The translations under genes were made by a program, and so were the position numbers. A stretch of DNA of 64,000 nucleotides from the NCBI GenBank assembly GCA_026390795.1, contig JAPLFG010000005.1, positions 1 to 64,000 of the forward strand, in the 5' to 3' direction. Each line of letters starts with the position of its first letter. The first letter of the stretch is position 1. The notes below the pieces were generated by a model. It searched no databases and was not told the DNA's origin. It saw only the letters and a list, made by a program, of their open reading frames with translations. This document shows positions 45,882-53,500 of the stretch, piece after piece. The DNA is from Ignavibacteriales bacterium. Its GTDB lineage: Bacteria > Bacteroidota > Ignavibacteria > Ignavibacteriales > Melioribacteraceae.

Positions 45882-46697
45882 TTATTTTACAAATTCAGCT
45901 CTTCCCCATTCTCTAAACTTCGTTGATATGAAATCAATTATTTTCTGATGTTCTTCGGAACCATTTCCTTTAATAAAAAGCGGTTCGCCGAAAGCAATAT
46001 GAACCGGCTTGGAAGGGTCAATCTTACCGGCTTCTTTTATAAACTTTCCATTTCCCCATGCGTCCGTAATAAGAGCAATCGGTATTACCGGAACGTTATT
46101 TCTTTTTGCTAATTTATTTCCCAAAGAATTAAAAAAAGTTGGGTCTAAAACCATTGATCTTGTTCTTTGAGGGAAAATTATAATGGATTTTCCGTTTTGA
46201 ATTCTTTTACTTCCCTCTTCAAGAACAATTCTCAAATCTTCACGGGGGTTCTCTCTTCCTACTAAAATCGGATCTCTCGCAAGCGCAACAGGTCCGAACA
46301 AAGGATATTTACTTAGTTCTTCTTTAATAACATAGACAACCGGTTTAACCGCTCTGATTATCGAAGGGAGAATTGTTGTTTCCATTGTTGTCATATGGTT
46401 CGAGACAAAGACAACCGGACCATCAACTTTGCGAAGGTTATCCATTCCCGTAAAATGCATTTTGATTCCGGCACGTTCTAAACTTTCACGAGTATCTACT
46501 GATGAATCATACCATCTAACATCATCATAAATCCCTTTCTTTGCCTGTCGGTTTGAATAGATTAGTATTCTTAACATATTGGTAAAGAAATAGAGGGAAG
46601 GAAATAATCTCTTTCCTAATTCGGAATCCGGAGTTACGTATTTATCCTTGTCGGAAACTCTTTTAAGAAATGTATATTGTTTTTCCATATCTGCCAT
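45882..46697 (-). CDS. PlsC-like 1-acylglycerol-3-phosphate acyltransferase family protein with altered motifs
   Basis: This is a lysophospholipid acyltransferase-like protein of 271 aa. The catalytic block reads NHMTTMETT, with H101 and, four residues on, E106 where the family has aspartate (NHxxxxD). The glycerol-binding block reads FPQRTRS (174-180) instead of FPEGTRS. A C-terminal VPVIPIALITDAWGNG fits the family. It may acylate a different acceptor or have lost activity. It stands next to the tRNA cluster. Confidence 0.8.
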   Translation of the reverse strand: MADMEKQYTFLKRVSDKDKYVTPDSELGKRLFPSLYFFTNMLRILIYSNRQAKKGIYDDVRWYDSSVDTRESLERAGIKMHFTGMDNLRKVDGPVVFVSNHMTTMETTILPSIIRAVKPVVYVIKEELSKYPLFGPVALARDPILVGRENPREDLRIVLEEGSKRIQNGKSIIIFPQRTRSMVLDPTFFNSLGNKLAKRNNVPVIPIALITDAWGNGKFIKEAGKIDPSKPVHIAFGEPLFIKGNGSEEHQKIIDFISTKFREWGRAEFVK

Positions 46698-46762
46698 AAA
46701 TTTTGTGTGAATTTACAAAATGAAAAAAATCAATCCAAGAGTTTTATGAATTAAGAAAGAAG

Positions 46763-46855
46763 TGACCCCAACGAGATTCTCCCGAAGGGATGCCTGTGGC
46801 AGAACTCGTATTGACGCCGTGAAAGGGCGCTATCCTAACCATTAAATGAGGGGCC
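46763..46855 (-). pseudogene. tRNA-Glu pseudogene with a 22-bp insertion in the T-loop
   Basis: Apart from a one-base loss near the 5' end and a base change, this repeats the intact tRNA-Glu 48 bp away. The T-arm is split by about 22 extra bases (46780-46801) containing CCCGAAGGG, a small hairpin. The T-loop can no longer form normally, so I call it a pseudogene made by duplication followed by insertion of a short repeat. Confidence 0.8.
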
Positions 46856-46902
46856 GCTCTAAATAAATGACGAGATTGAAGATTTGCTAAAAGAAAAGAA
46901 TG

Positions 46903-46974
46903 TGACCCCAACGAGATTCGAACTCGTATTGACGCCGTGAAAGGGCGCTATCCTAACCATTAGATGATGGGGCC
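46903..46974 (-). tRNA. tRNA-Glu (TTC)
   Basis: A full cloverleaf of 72 nt: acceptor GGCCCCA with TGGGGTC, anticodon loop CTTTCAC (anticodon TTC), T-arm GAGTTCGAATCTC. The CCA end is not encoded. Confidence 0.96.
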
Positions 46975-46993
46975 GGATATAAATGAACTTTAG

Positions 46994-47068
46994 GGTGAGC
47001 AATGGGGATCGAACCCACGACCTTCTGGGCCACAACCAGATGCTCTAACCAACTGAGCTATGCTCACC
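46994..47068 (-). tRNA. tRNA-His (GTG)
   Basis: 75 nt including the extra 5' G typical of histidine tRNAs. The acceptor GTGAGCA pairs with TGCTCAC, the anticodon loop is TTGTGGC (anticodon GTG), and the T-arm contains GGTTCGATCC. CCA is not encoded. Confidence 0.96.
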
Positions 47069-47103
47069 ATATTCTCACAATTCGAATGAACAATTTTACT
47101 TTG

Positions 47104-47177
47104 TATGCCCAAGTGGAATCGAACCACTAACCTACAGCTTAGAAGGCTGTTGCTCTATCCAATTGAGCTATGGGCAC
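47104..47177 (-). tRNA. tRNA-Arg (TCT)
   Basis: 74 nt. The acceptor GTGCCCA pairs with TGGGCAT (G-U at the first pair), the anticodon loop CTTCTAA gives anticodon TCT, and the T-arm has GGTTCGATTCC. CCA is not encoded. Confidence 0.95.
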
Positions 47178-47235
47178 ATCAATAAAAAAAGAACGTGTTA
47201 ATAATCCGATTAACACGCATAGACTCTTTTGTTTG

Positions 47236-47310
47236 TCGGGGCGACAGGATTCGAACCTGCGACTTCTTGGTCCCAAACCAAGCGCTCTAGCCGGGCTGAG
47301 CTACGCCCCG
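47236..47310 (-). tRNA. tRNA-Pro (TGG)
   Basis: 75 nt. The acceptor CGGGGCG pairs with CGCCCCG, the anticodon loop TTTGGGA gives TGG, and the T-arm has AGGTTCGAATCCT. It is first in transcription order of the cluster Pro-Arg-His-Glu. Confidence 0.96.
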
Positions 47311-47420
47311 TAATATAATTCTTAAAATTGGAGTTCAAAAATATATCTTTAGTTCCGGATTGTCAATTTTATGGCGCAATTTTCGCTTCTCAACGAATAT
47401 TTATATCTTTACAAAAAATA

Positions 47421-48653
47421 ATGAGCATAATGTCGCTTCCACTATTCTTAACAAGGAAATATCTCAGAACTAGGAAAGATTCCAGGTTCCTTTCGGTAAT
47501 TTCATCTATTACAATCATTGGAATAGCAATCGGTGTCGCTGTTGTAATAATTGCTTTAACGGTTTTAGACGGATTTGAAAATGTAGTTTCAGAAAAAATT
47601 ACAAATTTTAACTCGCATATAAAAGTAACCGGTTTCGGAAGCAGAAATCTCCCGTCACAATTAACGGTTATTCCTGAACTTCAAAAGCAATATCAGAACA
47701 ACTTTACAAGAATTCAGCCGTTCGTTTCAAAATTAGTAATCATTAAATCGAAAAAGATGACAGAAGGAATTACTCTTACCGGAATCGAACCCGGATCTAA
47801 TTCCGAACTTAACGAATTTATTCAAACTGGTTCGTTCAATTTGCAAAATGATTCCGGACTGCCTAAAATAATTCTTGGTAAAACTCTCTCCGAAAAATTA
47901 TTGATTAAAGTCGGCGAAACAGTTACAATTTTTTCTTTGAAGAATGATCAATCTCCTTCCCAAGAGAATCCCCCGGCAATCGAACAGTTTTATGTCTCCG
48001 GAATTTATGAAAGCGGTATGAGCGAGTACGACGACCTAAATGCGTTTGTAAATTTTTCGACAGCTCAAAAAATGTTCGGGATGGGAGATTTAGTTTCCGG
48101 TTACAATATAAAGGTAAAAGAGTTATCCGGAGTTAATCTTCTTGCCGATCAGCTGCAGGATTTCCTCGGCTATCCCTATTATGTCAGAACAATTTTTCAG
48201 GTGAATCAAAATATTTTCACATGGATTGATCTTCAGAAAGAGCCAATACCAATTGTGTTAGGATTAATAATCTTCGTTGCGGTCTTTAATATTGTTGGCA
48301 CATTGCTGATGATAGTTCTTGAGAGAACAAATTCGGTCGGCATTCTTCGTTCTCTCGGCGCCAACAGAAAATTGATAATGAAAACATTTCTCCTTCATGC
48401 AATGTATTTAATAGTAATCGGCGTTCTGATTGGAAATTTATTGGCGCTCGTTCTAACTCTTCTTCAGCAGAGGTTTGATATCATCTCTCTGCCGGATAAA
48501 ATTTATTTCGTCACACATGTCCCAATCTCAATCGAATTAAAAAATTATTTATTGGTAACGGCTGTTACAATCGCGGTTTCTCTAATTGCGTCAATGCTTC
48601 CGGCTGTTATCGCATCAAAGATAAAACCAATTTCAGCAATTAGGTTCGAATAG
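47421..48653 (+). CDS. lolC: Lipoprotein-releasing ABC transporter permease (LolC/LolE family)
   Basis: This is an FtsX-like permease of 410 aa from ATG 47421 (or 407 from ATG 47430); the longer in-frame ORF from 47328 adds an unlikely tail. The first helix follows the family start LPLFLTRKYLRTRKDSRFLSVISSITIIGIAIGVA. A large periplasmic domain follows and three further helices lie at the C-terminus. With the next two genes it forms a LolCDE-type system that extracts lipoproteins from the inner membrane. The LolC/LolE assignment between the two permeases is not certain. Confidence 0.88.
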   Translation: MSIMSLPLFLTRKYLRTRKDSRFLSVISSITIIGIAIGVAVVIIALTVLDGFENVVSEKITNFNSHIKVTGFGSRNLPSQLTVIPELQKQYQNNFTRIQPFVSKLVIIKSKKMTEGITLTGIEPGSNSELNEFIQTGSFNLQNDSGLPKIILGKTLSEKLLIKVGETVTIFSLKNDQSPSQENPPAIEQFYVSGIYESGMSEYDDLNAFVNFSTAQKMFGMGDLVSGYNIKVKELSGVNLLADQLQDFLGYPYYVRTIFQVNQNIFTWIDLQKEPIPIVLGLIIFVAVFNIVGTLLMIVLERTNSVGILRSLGANRKLIMKTFLLHAMYLIVIGVLIGNLLALVLTLLQQRFDIISLPDKIYFVTHVPISIELKNYLLVTAVTIAVSLIASMLPAVIASKIKPISAIRFE

Positions 48654-48654
48654 G

Positions 48655-49881
48655 ATGATCGAATTTTTTGTAGCAAAAAGATACTTGAGAGCGAAACACA
48701 AATTAAATTTTATCACAATTATTTCGCTTCTTTCAACATTGGGAATTACAATCGGTGTTGCGGCGTTGATAATTGTCCTCTCGGTGTTCAACGGTTTCGG
48801 ATCGCTCGTAACTTCTATTATGGTCAGTTTCGATCCGCATATCAGAATTTCGATTAAAGATGAAAAAGGATTCTCGCAAATTAATTCCGTTCAGGAAGCT
48901 CTAGCTAAGACAGAAAACATTTCAAGCTACTCCCCTTATGTTGAAGGGAAAGCAATTTTACTAAACAAGAAAAGTTACGAGATTGTAAATCTCAAGGGAA
49001 TTGAAAATAAAACGAATGACGAATCGTGGGGAGTTGCGTCAAAAATAATCAGCGGTAAATTCGATCTTACGGAAGGTGCATACGATAAGATAATTTTAGG
49101 AATCCCTCTCGCATTGCGTCTTTCGTCCCGCATCGGCGATACTATTACTGTTACATCGGCTTACAATATCGAAAAAACGATTACTTCCCTTTCAATTCCT
49201 CAGACAAGAAGATTTATTGTTGCCGGCATCTTTGAATCCGAAAATAGGGATTACGATGTTTCATACGTATTCACGTCGGTTTCATCTGCGCAAAGACTGT
49301 TTGGATTACACGGTAAAATTACCGGTTACGAACTTCGTTTGAATAATTTTAAGCAAGCGGAATCCGTAAAAGAAAAACTTGTAAAGAAAATTGATACAAA
49401 ATTATTTTCGGTCAATACCTGGTATGATCTTCATAAACAACTTTACAATGTAATGCAGATTGAACGGTGGGCGGCTTATATTTTACTCTGCTTAATAATT
49501 GCGGTTGCTACTTTCAACATCTTTGCTTCTCTAACAATGACCGTAATTGAAAAGAAAAAAGATATAGGAGTTCTGCGAGCAATGGGTGTAAACAAAAATT
49601 CCGTTTTACGAATTTTTATGTATGAAGGAATTTTAGTAGGTGCGATCGGCACGTCCGTTGGGATAGGGCTTGGACTGCTGGTTTGTTATCTACAAATCAC
49701 TTATAATTTTTATCCGCTTGATTCTACTAAGTATATAATCGACGCACTCCCAATTGAAATTCGATGGACGGACATCTTTGCAATTGGCGGAATGGCAATG
49801 TTTCTTGCGGTTGTAGCATCCCTTTATCCGGCAAGGCGCGCGTCTCAAACAATAATTATTGAAGCAATCAAATATGAATAG
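48655..49881 (+). CDS. lolE: Lipoprotein-releasing ABC transporter permease (second LolC/LolE-type subunit)
   Basis: This 408-aa permease is paralogous to the previous gene. It has MIEFFVAKRYLRAKHKLNFITIISLLSTLGITIGVAALI at the N-terminus (in part), a periplasmic domain, and C-terminal helices with the family segment IEKKKDIGVLRAMGVNKNSVLRIFMYEG. It starts one base after the previous stop codon. The two permeases probably form the heterodimer. Confidence 0.88.
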   Translation: MIEFFVAKRYLRAKHKLNFITIISLLSTLGITIGVAALIIVLSVFNGFGSLVTSIMVSFDPHIRISIKDEKGFSQINSVQEALAKTENISSYSPYVEGKAILLNKKSYEIVNLKGIENKTNDESWGVASKIISGKFDLTEGAYDKIILGIPLALRLSSRIGDTITVTSAYNIEKTITSLSIPQTRRFIVAGIFESENRDYDVSYVFTSVSSAQRLFGLHGKITGYELRLNNFKQAESVKEKLVKKIDTKLFSVNTWYDLHKQLYNVMQIERWAAYILLCLIIAVATFNIFASLTMTVIEKKKDIGVLRAMGVNKNSVLRIFMYEGILVGAIGTSVGIGLGLLVCYLQITYNFYPLDSTKYIIDALPIEIRWTDIFAIGGMAMFLAVVASLYPARRASQTIIIEAIKYE

Positions 49882-49901
49882 AGAAATAAAGAGTTAATAT
49901 A

Positions 49902-50579
49902 ATGAGCGAAATAATTTTAGAAGCAAAAGACATTTTCAAATCTTTCTACAAGACAAAAGAACAGAAGCTAAATATTCTTAAAGGAGTTTCTCTTCAAGTT
50001 GAACGTGGAAAGATTTCTATAATCGTTGGCGCATCCGGTGCTGGTAAAAGCACGCTGCTTCACATTCTAAGCGGATTAGACAATGCCGATTCCGGCGAGG
50101 TGAAACTGAACGGTATCAACATTTCTAATTTAAGCGATGAAAAACTTTCTTCACTTAGAAATCAGAAGATAGGATTTGTATTTCAGTTTCATCATCTTCT
50201 ACCGGAATTTGTTGCCGCTGAAAATATAGCAATTCCATTAATGATTAACGGTTTGCCAAAACATAAAGCATTACAACGGGCAGAAGAATTGCTTGAACTA
50301 GTCGGACTGAGCGATCGGTCCAATCATAAACCATCTGAACTTTCCGGCGGAGAGCAGCAGCGTATAGCCGTAGCGCGCGCGCTTGCAAATAACCCGGATA
50401 TTATATTCGCAGATGAACCAACAGGTAACTTAGATTCCGACAATAGCGAACTGCTTCACAAACTATTTGTCGAGCTTAAAAACAAATTAGGAATAACATT
50501 TTTAGTTGTAACCCACAATCCACAGCTTGTAAACCTTGGTGACAAAGTTTTTGAGATGAAAGACGGTGTAATTCAATAA
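49902..50579 (+). CDS. lolD: Lipoprotein-releasing ABC transporter ATPase
   Basis: This is a LolD-family ATPase of 225 aa. Walker A is GASGAGKST, the Q-loop is [11 protein letters not shown], the signature is LSGGEQQR, Walker B is [12 protein letters not shown], and the switch is VTHNPQL. It lies 20 bp after the second permease and powers the two permeases encoded before it. Confidence 0.93.
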   Translation: MSEIILEAKDIFKSFYKTKEQKLNILKGVSLQVERGKISIIVGASGAGKSTLLHILSGLDNADSGEVKLNGINISNLSDEKLSSLRNQKIGFVFQFHHLLPEFVAAENIAIPLMINGLPKHKALQRAEELLELVGLSDRSNHKPSELSGGEQQRIAVARALANNPDIIFADEPTGNLDSDNSELLHKLFVELKNKLGITFLVVTHNPQLVNLGDKVFEMKDGVIQ

Positions 50580-50731
50580 GCTCACAGTTGAAAAGCAGTA
50601 AACTAATTTGGATCAGCTTTTATCTCCATACCGGTTTAATAACTAAGATGACCAACAAGTTCAAATTTCTGTTTATTAGCAATAAAAATATTTTTCTCGA
50701 ATTCATGAACTTCAATTTTTAACTTTTTGTT

Positions 50732-51157
50732 ATGAAAAATAAAATTCTGTTCCCGGCTGAAAATATAATAACAACAAAACTCTTTAATGTTGGTCAGGAT
50801 TGGGAAGTCCCGATACCCGGTTTTTTCATTATGGCTCCATTGCGTAATTTAAAATCAATTTCAGAGTTTTCAGATGAGGAATCGGCTGAATTTATGAAGC
50901 TAATCCGTAAAGTACGGAAAGGAATGCGGGAACTTCTTAAGATAGAGGAAGTTTATCTTTTTCAGAATGAAGATACTGAACATGGTTTTCATCTCTGGAT
51001 CTTTCCGCGCTATGATTGGATGGAGAAATTCGGGAGAAAAATTGAATCGGTTAGACCAATCCTGAATTATGCAAAAGAAAAGATGGCAAATGAAAAGGTA
51101 TTCAAAGAAGTAAAAGATGATGTTAAAAAGATGAAAGAATATATGCTTGATTTCTAA
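50732..51157 (+). CDS. HIT-superfamily-like protein (diadenosine tetraphosphate hydrolase type)
   Basis: This 141-aa protein has the HIT layout: a VPIPGFFIMAPLRNLKSISEFSDEE region and a C-terminal TEHGFHLWIFPRYDW where HIT proteins carry HxHxH. Only H-x2-H is seen here, so the histidine triad is incomplete and the catalytic role is doubtful. It stands alone. Confidence 0.65.
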   Translation: MKNKILFPAENIITTKLFNVGQDWEVPIPGFFIMAPLRNLKSISEFSDEESAEFMKLIRKVRKGMRELLKIEEVYLFQNEDTEHGFHLWIFPRYDWMEKFGRKIESVRPILNYAKEKMANEKVFKEVKDDVKKMKEYMLDF

Positions 51158-51220
51158 CTAATGTCTGCAGCTGTTTAAAATAGAACATCCAATTGTTTTA
51201 ATCGGATAGGAAAAAACCAA

Positions 51221-51694
51221 ATGCAGAAAATAACTCCATGCTTATGGTTCGATAACAATGCAGAAGAGGCAATCCATTTTTATACATCAATTTTCAAAAA
51301 TTCAAAAATTGGAAGTATTACCTGTTACGGAGAAGGAACTCCTTTCCCTAAAGGGACTTTACTTGCCGGGACATTCCAACTTGATGGAAATGAATTTATT
51401 GCTTTAAATGGCGGACCAATGTATAATTTCACCCCGGCAATTTCATTATCAGTTGATTGCCAAACACAAGCAGAGGTAGATGAATATTGGGAGAAACTTT
51501 CCAATGGAGGATCTGAAGAAAGATGCGGCTGGCTTAAGGATAAATACGGTGTTTCATGGCAGATTGTTCCTTCTATTTTAATTAAGATGCTGGGCGATCC
51601 GGATCCGGAAAAAGTAAAACGAGTTGCATCAGTCATGCTTCAAATGATAAAACTGGATATAAATATTTTGCAGAAAGCTTATGAAGAATCTTAA
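51221..51694 (+). CDS. VOC-family protein (PhnB-like)
   Basis: This 157-aa protein belongs to the vicinal-oxygen-chelate superfamily, of the PhnB/YjdN type. It has TPCLWFDNNAEEAIHFYTSIFKNSKIGSI at the start, FIALNGGPMYNFTPAISLSVDC in the middle and GWLKDKYGVSWQIVPSIL near the end. Such proteins are usually stand-alone and uncharacterised. Confidence 0.85.
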   Translation: MQKITPCLWFDNNAEEAIHFYTSIFKNSKIGSITCYGEGTPFPKGTLLAGTFQLDGNEFIALNGGPMYNFTPAISLSVDCQTQAEVDEYWEKLSNGGSEERCGWLKDKYGVSWQIVPSILIKMLGDPDPEKVKRVASVMLQMIKLDINILQKAYEES

Positions 51695-51774
51695 GTGTAG
51701 TTTAAGATTTTTTCATTTCACTGGAGAATTAAACAAATTATTAAAAGTAAATTCGAAAGGAATAAGGTGTTGCT

Positions 51775-52185
51775 ATGGCAGAGAATAAAACAAAACCAAC
51801 CGCTAATAGTGTAACTGCATTTCTCAATCAAATAAAAGATTTAACTTTACGTGAAGATTGCTTTAAAATAATCGACATGATGGAATCGGTTTCCAAATTG
51901 AAACCGGTTATGTGGGGAAGTTCAATAGTTGGTTTTGGACTTTACCATTATGTTTACGAAAGTGGGCGCGAAGGTGATACGGTTGTGCTTGGTTTTTCTC
52001 CAAGGAAACAGAATATTTCTTTATATCTAATGGGCGGCTTGGAACCATTAAAAAATGAGCTGGAAAAACTCGGTAAGCACAAAACCGGTAAGGCATGCCT
52101 TTATATCAAATCGTTAAATGAGATCAACACTCCCGTATTAAATAAAATGATTTCGAAAGCATGGAAAAATAGAAAAAAGGATTAG
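51775..52185 (+). CDS. DUF1801 domain protein
   Basis: This 136-aa protein has the DUF1801 pattern: TKPTANSVTAFLNQIKDLTLREDCFKIIDMM, PVMWGSSIVGFGLYHYVYESGREGDTVVLGFSPRKQNISLYL and KTGKACLYIKSLNEINTPVL. The fold is small and soluble, and the function is unknown. Confidence 0.85.
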   Translation: MAENKTKPTANSVTAFLNQIKDLTLREDCFKIIDMMESVSKLKPVMWGSSIVGFGLYHYVYESGREGDTVVLGFSPRKQNISLYLMGGLEPLKNELEKLGKHKTGKACLYIKSLNEINTPVLNKMISKAWKNRKKD

Positions 52186-52240
52186 GACATTTTTTTTGAA
52201 TGAGTAATAATTGGTAATTAATCAAGGAATAAGTGTGCAT

Positions 52241-52639
52241 ATGGAACAATCAATCGGCGCGGTTACTTTTGTTGTTAAAGATTACGATGAAGCGATTGAA
52301 TATTTTACAAAAAAACTTCAGTTCGATTTAATTGAGGATTTTCAATTAAGCGAAGTTAAAAGATGGGTTTTAGTTTCTCCTAAAGGAAGCGGCGGAACTT
52401 CCTTACTTCTTGCGAAGGCATCAGACCAAGAGCAGGATAAATCGGTCGGGAATCAGACCGGCGGGCGTGTTGCATTCTTTCTTCATACAGATGATTTCGG
52501 ACGGGATTATACGAAGATGAAAGGTATGGGTGTAAATTTTCTTGAAGAACCGAGAGAAGAATCTTACGGCAAAGTTGTAATCTTTCAAGATCTATACGGT
52601 AATAAATGGGATTTTATTCAGTATTATAAATCGGGTTAA
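52241..52639 (+). CDS. VOC/glyoxalase-family protein
   Basis: This is about 132 aa from ATG 52241; an in-frame TTG at 52211 would add ten residues with no support. It has the glyoxalase/bleomycin-resistance fold signature: GAVTFVVKDYDEAIEYFTKKLQFDLIEDF, then the RVAFFLHTDDFGRDYTKMKGMGVNFLEEPREESYGKVVIFQDLYGNKWDFIQ repeat. It is the third small soluble gene of this stretch in the same orientation. Confidence 0.85.
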   Translation: MEQSIGAVTFVVKDYDEAIEYFTKKLQFDLIEDFQLSEVKRWVLVSPKGSGGTSLLLAKASDQEQDKSVGNQTGGRVAFFLHTDDFGRDYTKMKGMGVNFLEEPREESYGKVVIFQDLYGNKWDFIQYYKSG

Positions 52640-52922
52640 GATTTATGATGATTTCATTTTGATATTTTACGATGAAGTAATGAAGCAATAGAGTAAAAAG
52701 AAAACGATTGACTACAAATTTCTTTTACATTAAGTTGAAGCAGTACCAAATCACATCTTTAATCGGGGTACTTTGTTTTGAAATATGAACAAAGAAAATT
52801 AATTCTCCTTTTCGCAATATTATAAATTTATATATATCATTGATAATTAATAACTATCGTTATTCTTGAAGGCAAGTAAGTAATAATTACACACGTTTGT
52901 TGTTAATAAGTATGAAAAAAAC

Positions 52923-53366
52923 ATGATTGAAAAATTCTCACTTCTAATGATTTTCGGAATTGCAATGGCACACCTCGAAGGAGTTGTTGTTGTTTATCTA
53001 CGAAAAGCTCTTGGCATTTTAGAAGAGGAATCGAATAAAAAACTTCTCGGAGAATTAGATAAGCACTTCGTTAATATTGAAAAAACCAGAGAAGCAGCAA
53101 CAATAGTAATGCTTGTTACAATGTCTCTATTAGCCGGAGAAACCTGGCTGGAAAGAATTATTATTTTTCTGTGGACCTTCGCTTTTTGGGACTTATTCTA
53201 TTATGTCTCTTTATATATTTTAATTAAATGGCCGCCGAAATTTACTACAACCGATGTACTATTCCTTATTCCACGTCCATGGATTGCACCAGTTTGGTTT
53301 CCAATCGGCGTCTCCTCAATCACTATTTTAACGATTATCCTTTTTTACATTTTTAGAATTTTTTAA
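52923..53366 (+). CDS. Conserved membrane protein of unknown function
   Basis: This 147-aa protein has about four transmembrane helices, with a charged segment (EEESNKKLLGELDKHFVNIEKTREAAT) between the first and second. The pattern MAHLEGVVVVYLRKA at the start and WDLFYYVSLYILIKWPPKFTTTDVLFLIPRPWIAPVWFP in the second half resembles an uncharacterised family in Bacteroidota relatives. I do not recognise a function. Confidence 0.7.
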   Translation: MIEKFSLLMIFGIAMAHLEGVVVVYLRKALGILEEESNKKLLGELDKHFVNIEKTREAATIVMLVTMSLLAGETWLERIIIFLWTFAFWDLFYYVSLYILIKWPPKFTTTDVLFLIPRPWIAPVWFPIGVSSITILTIILFYIFRIF

Positions 53367-53500
53367 AAACAAAATTTATTCGAAAGGCGCAATAAGGTAG
53401 AAGGTTGATATACAAAAATAGTTAAGCAAATAGATTTTCCGTTACCGGCTAGTAGAAGATCATTCATTAACTTATTTAATTACATTCAAGGGGTGCTACC

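Noticed and set aside
46778-46801. Intron in a tRNA gene
   Set aside because: The extra segment is in the T-loop, not the anticodon loop; it lacks group I features and a complete copy of the tRNA lies next to it.
47328-47420. Upstream extension of the LolC-type permease
   Set aside because: The extra 31 residues have no similarity to the family, and normal membrane-protein starts lie at 47421 or 47430.
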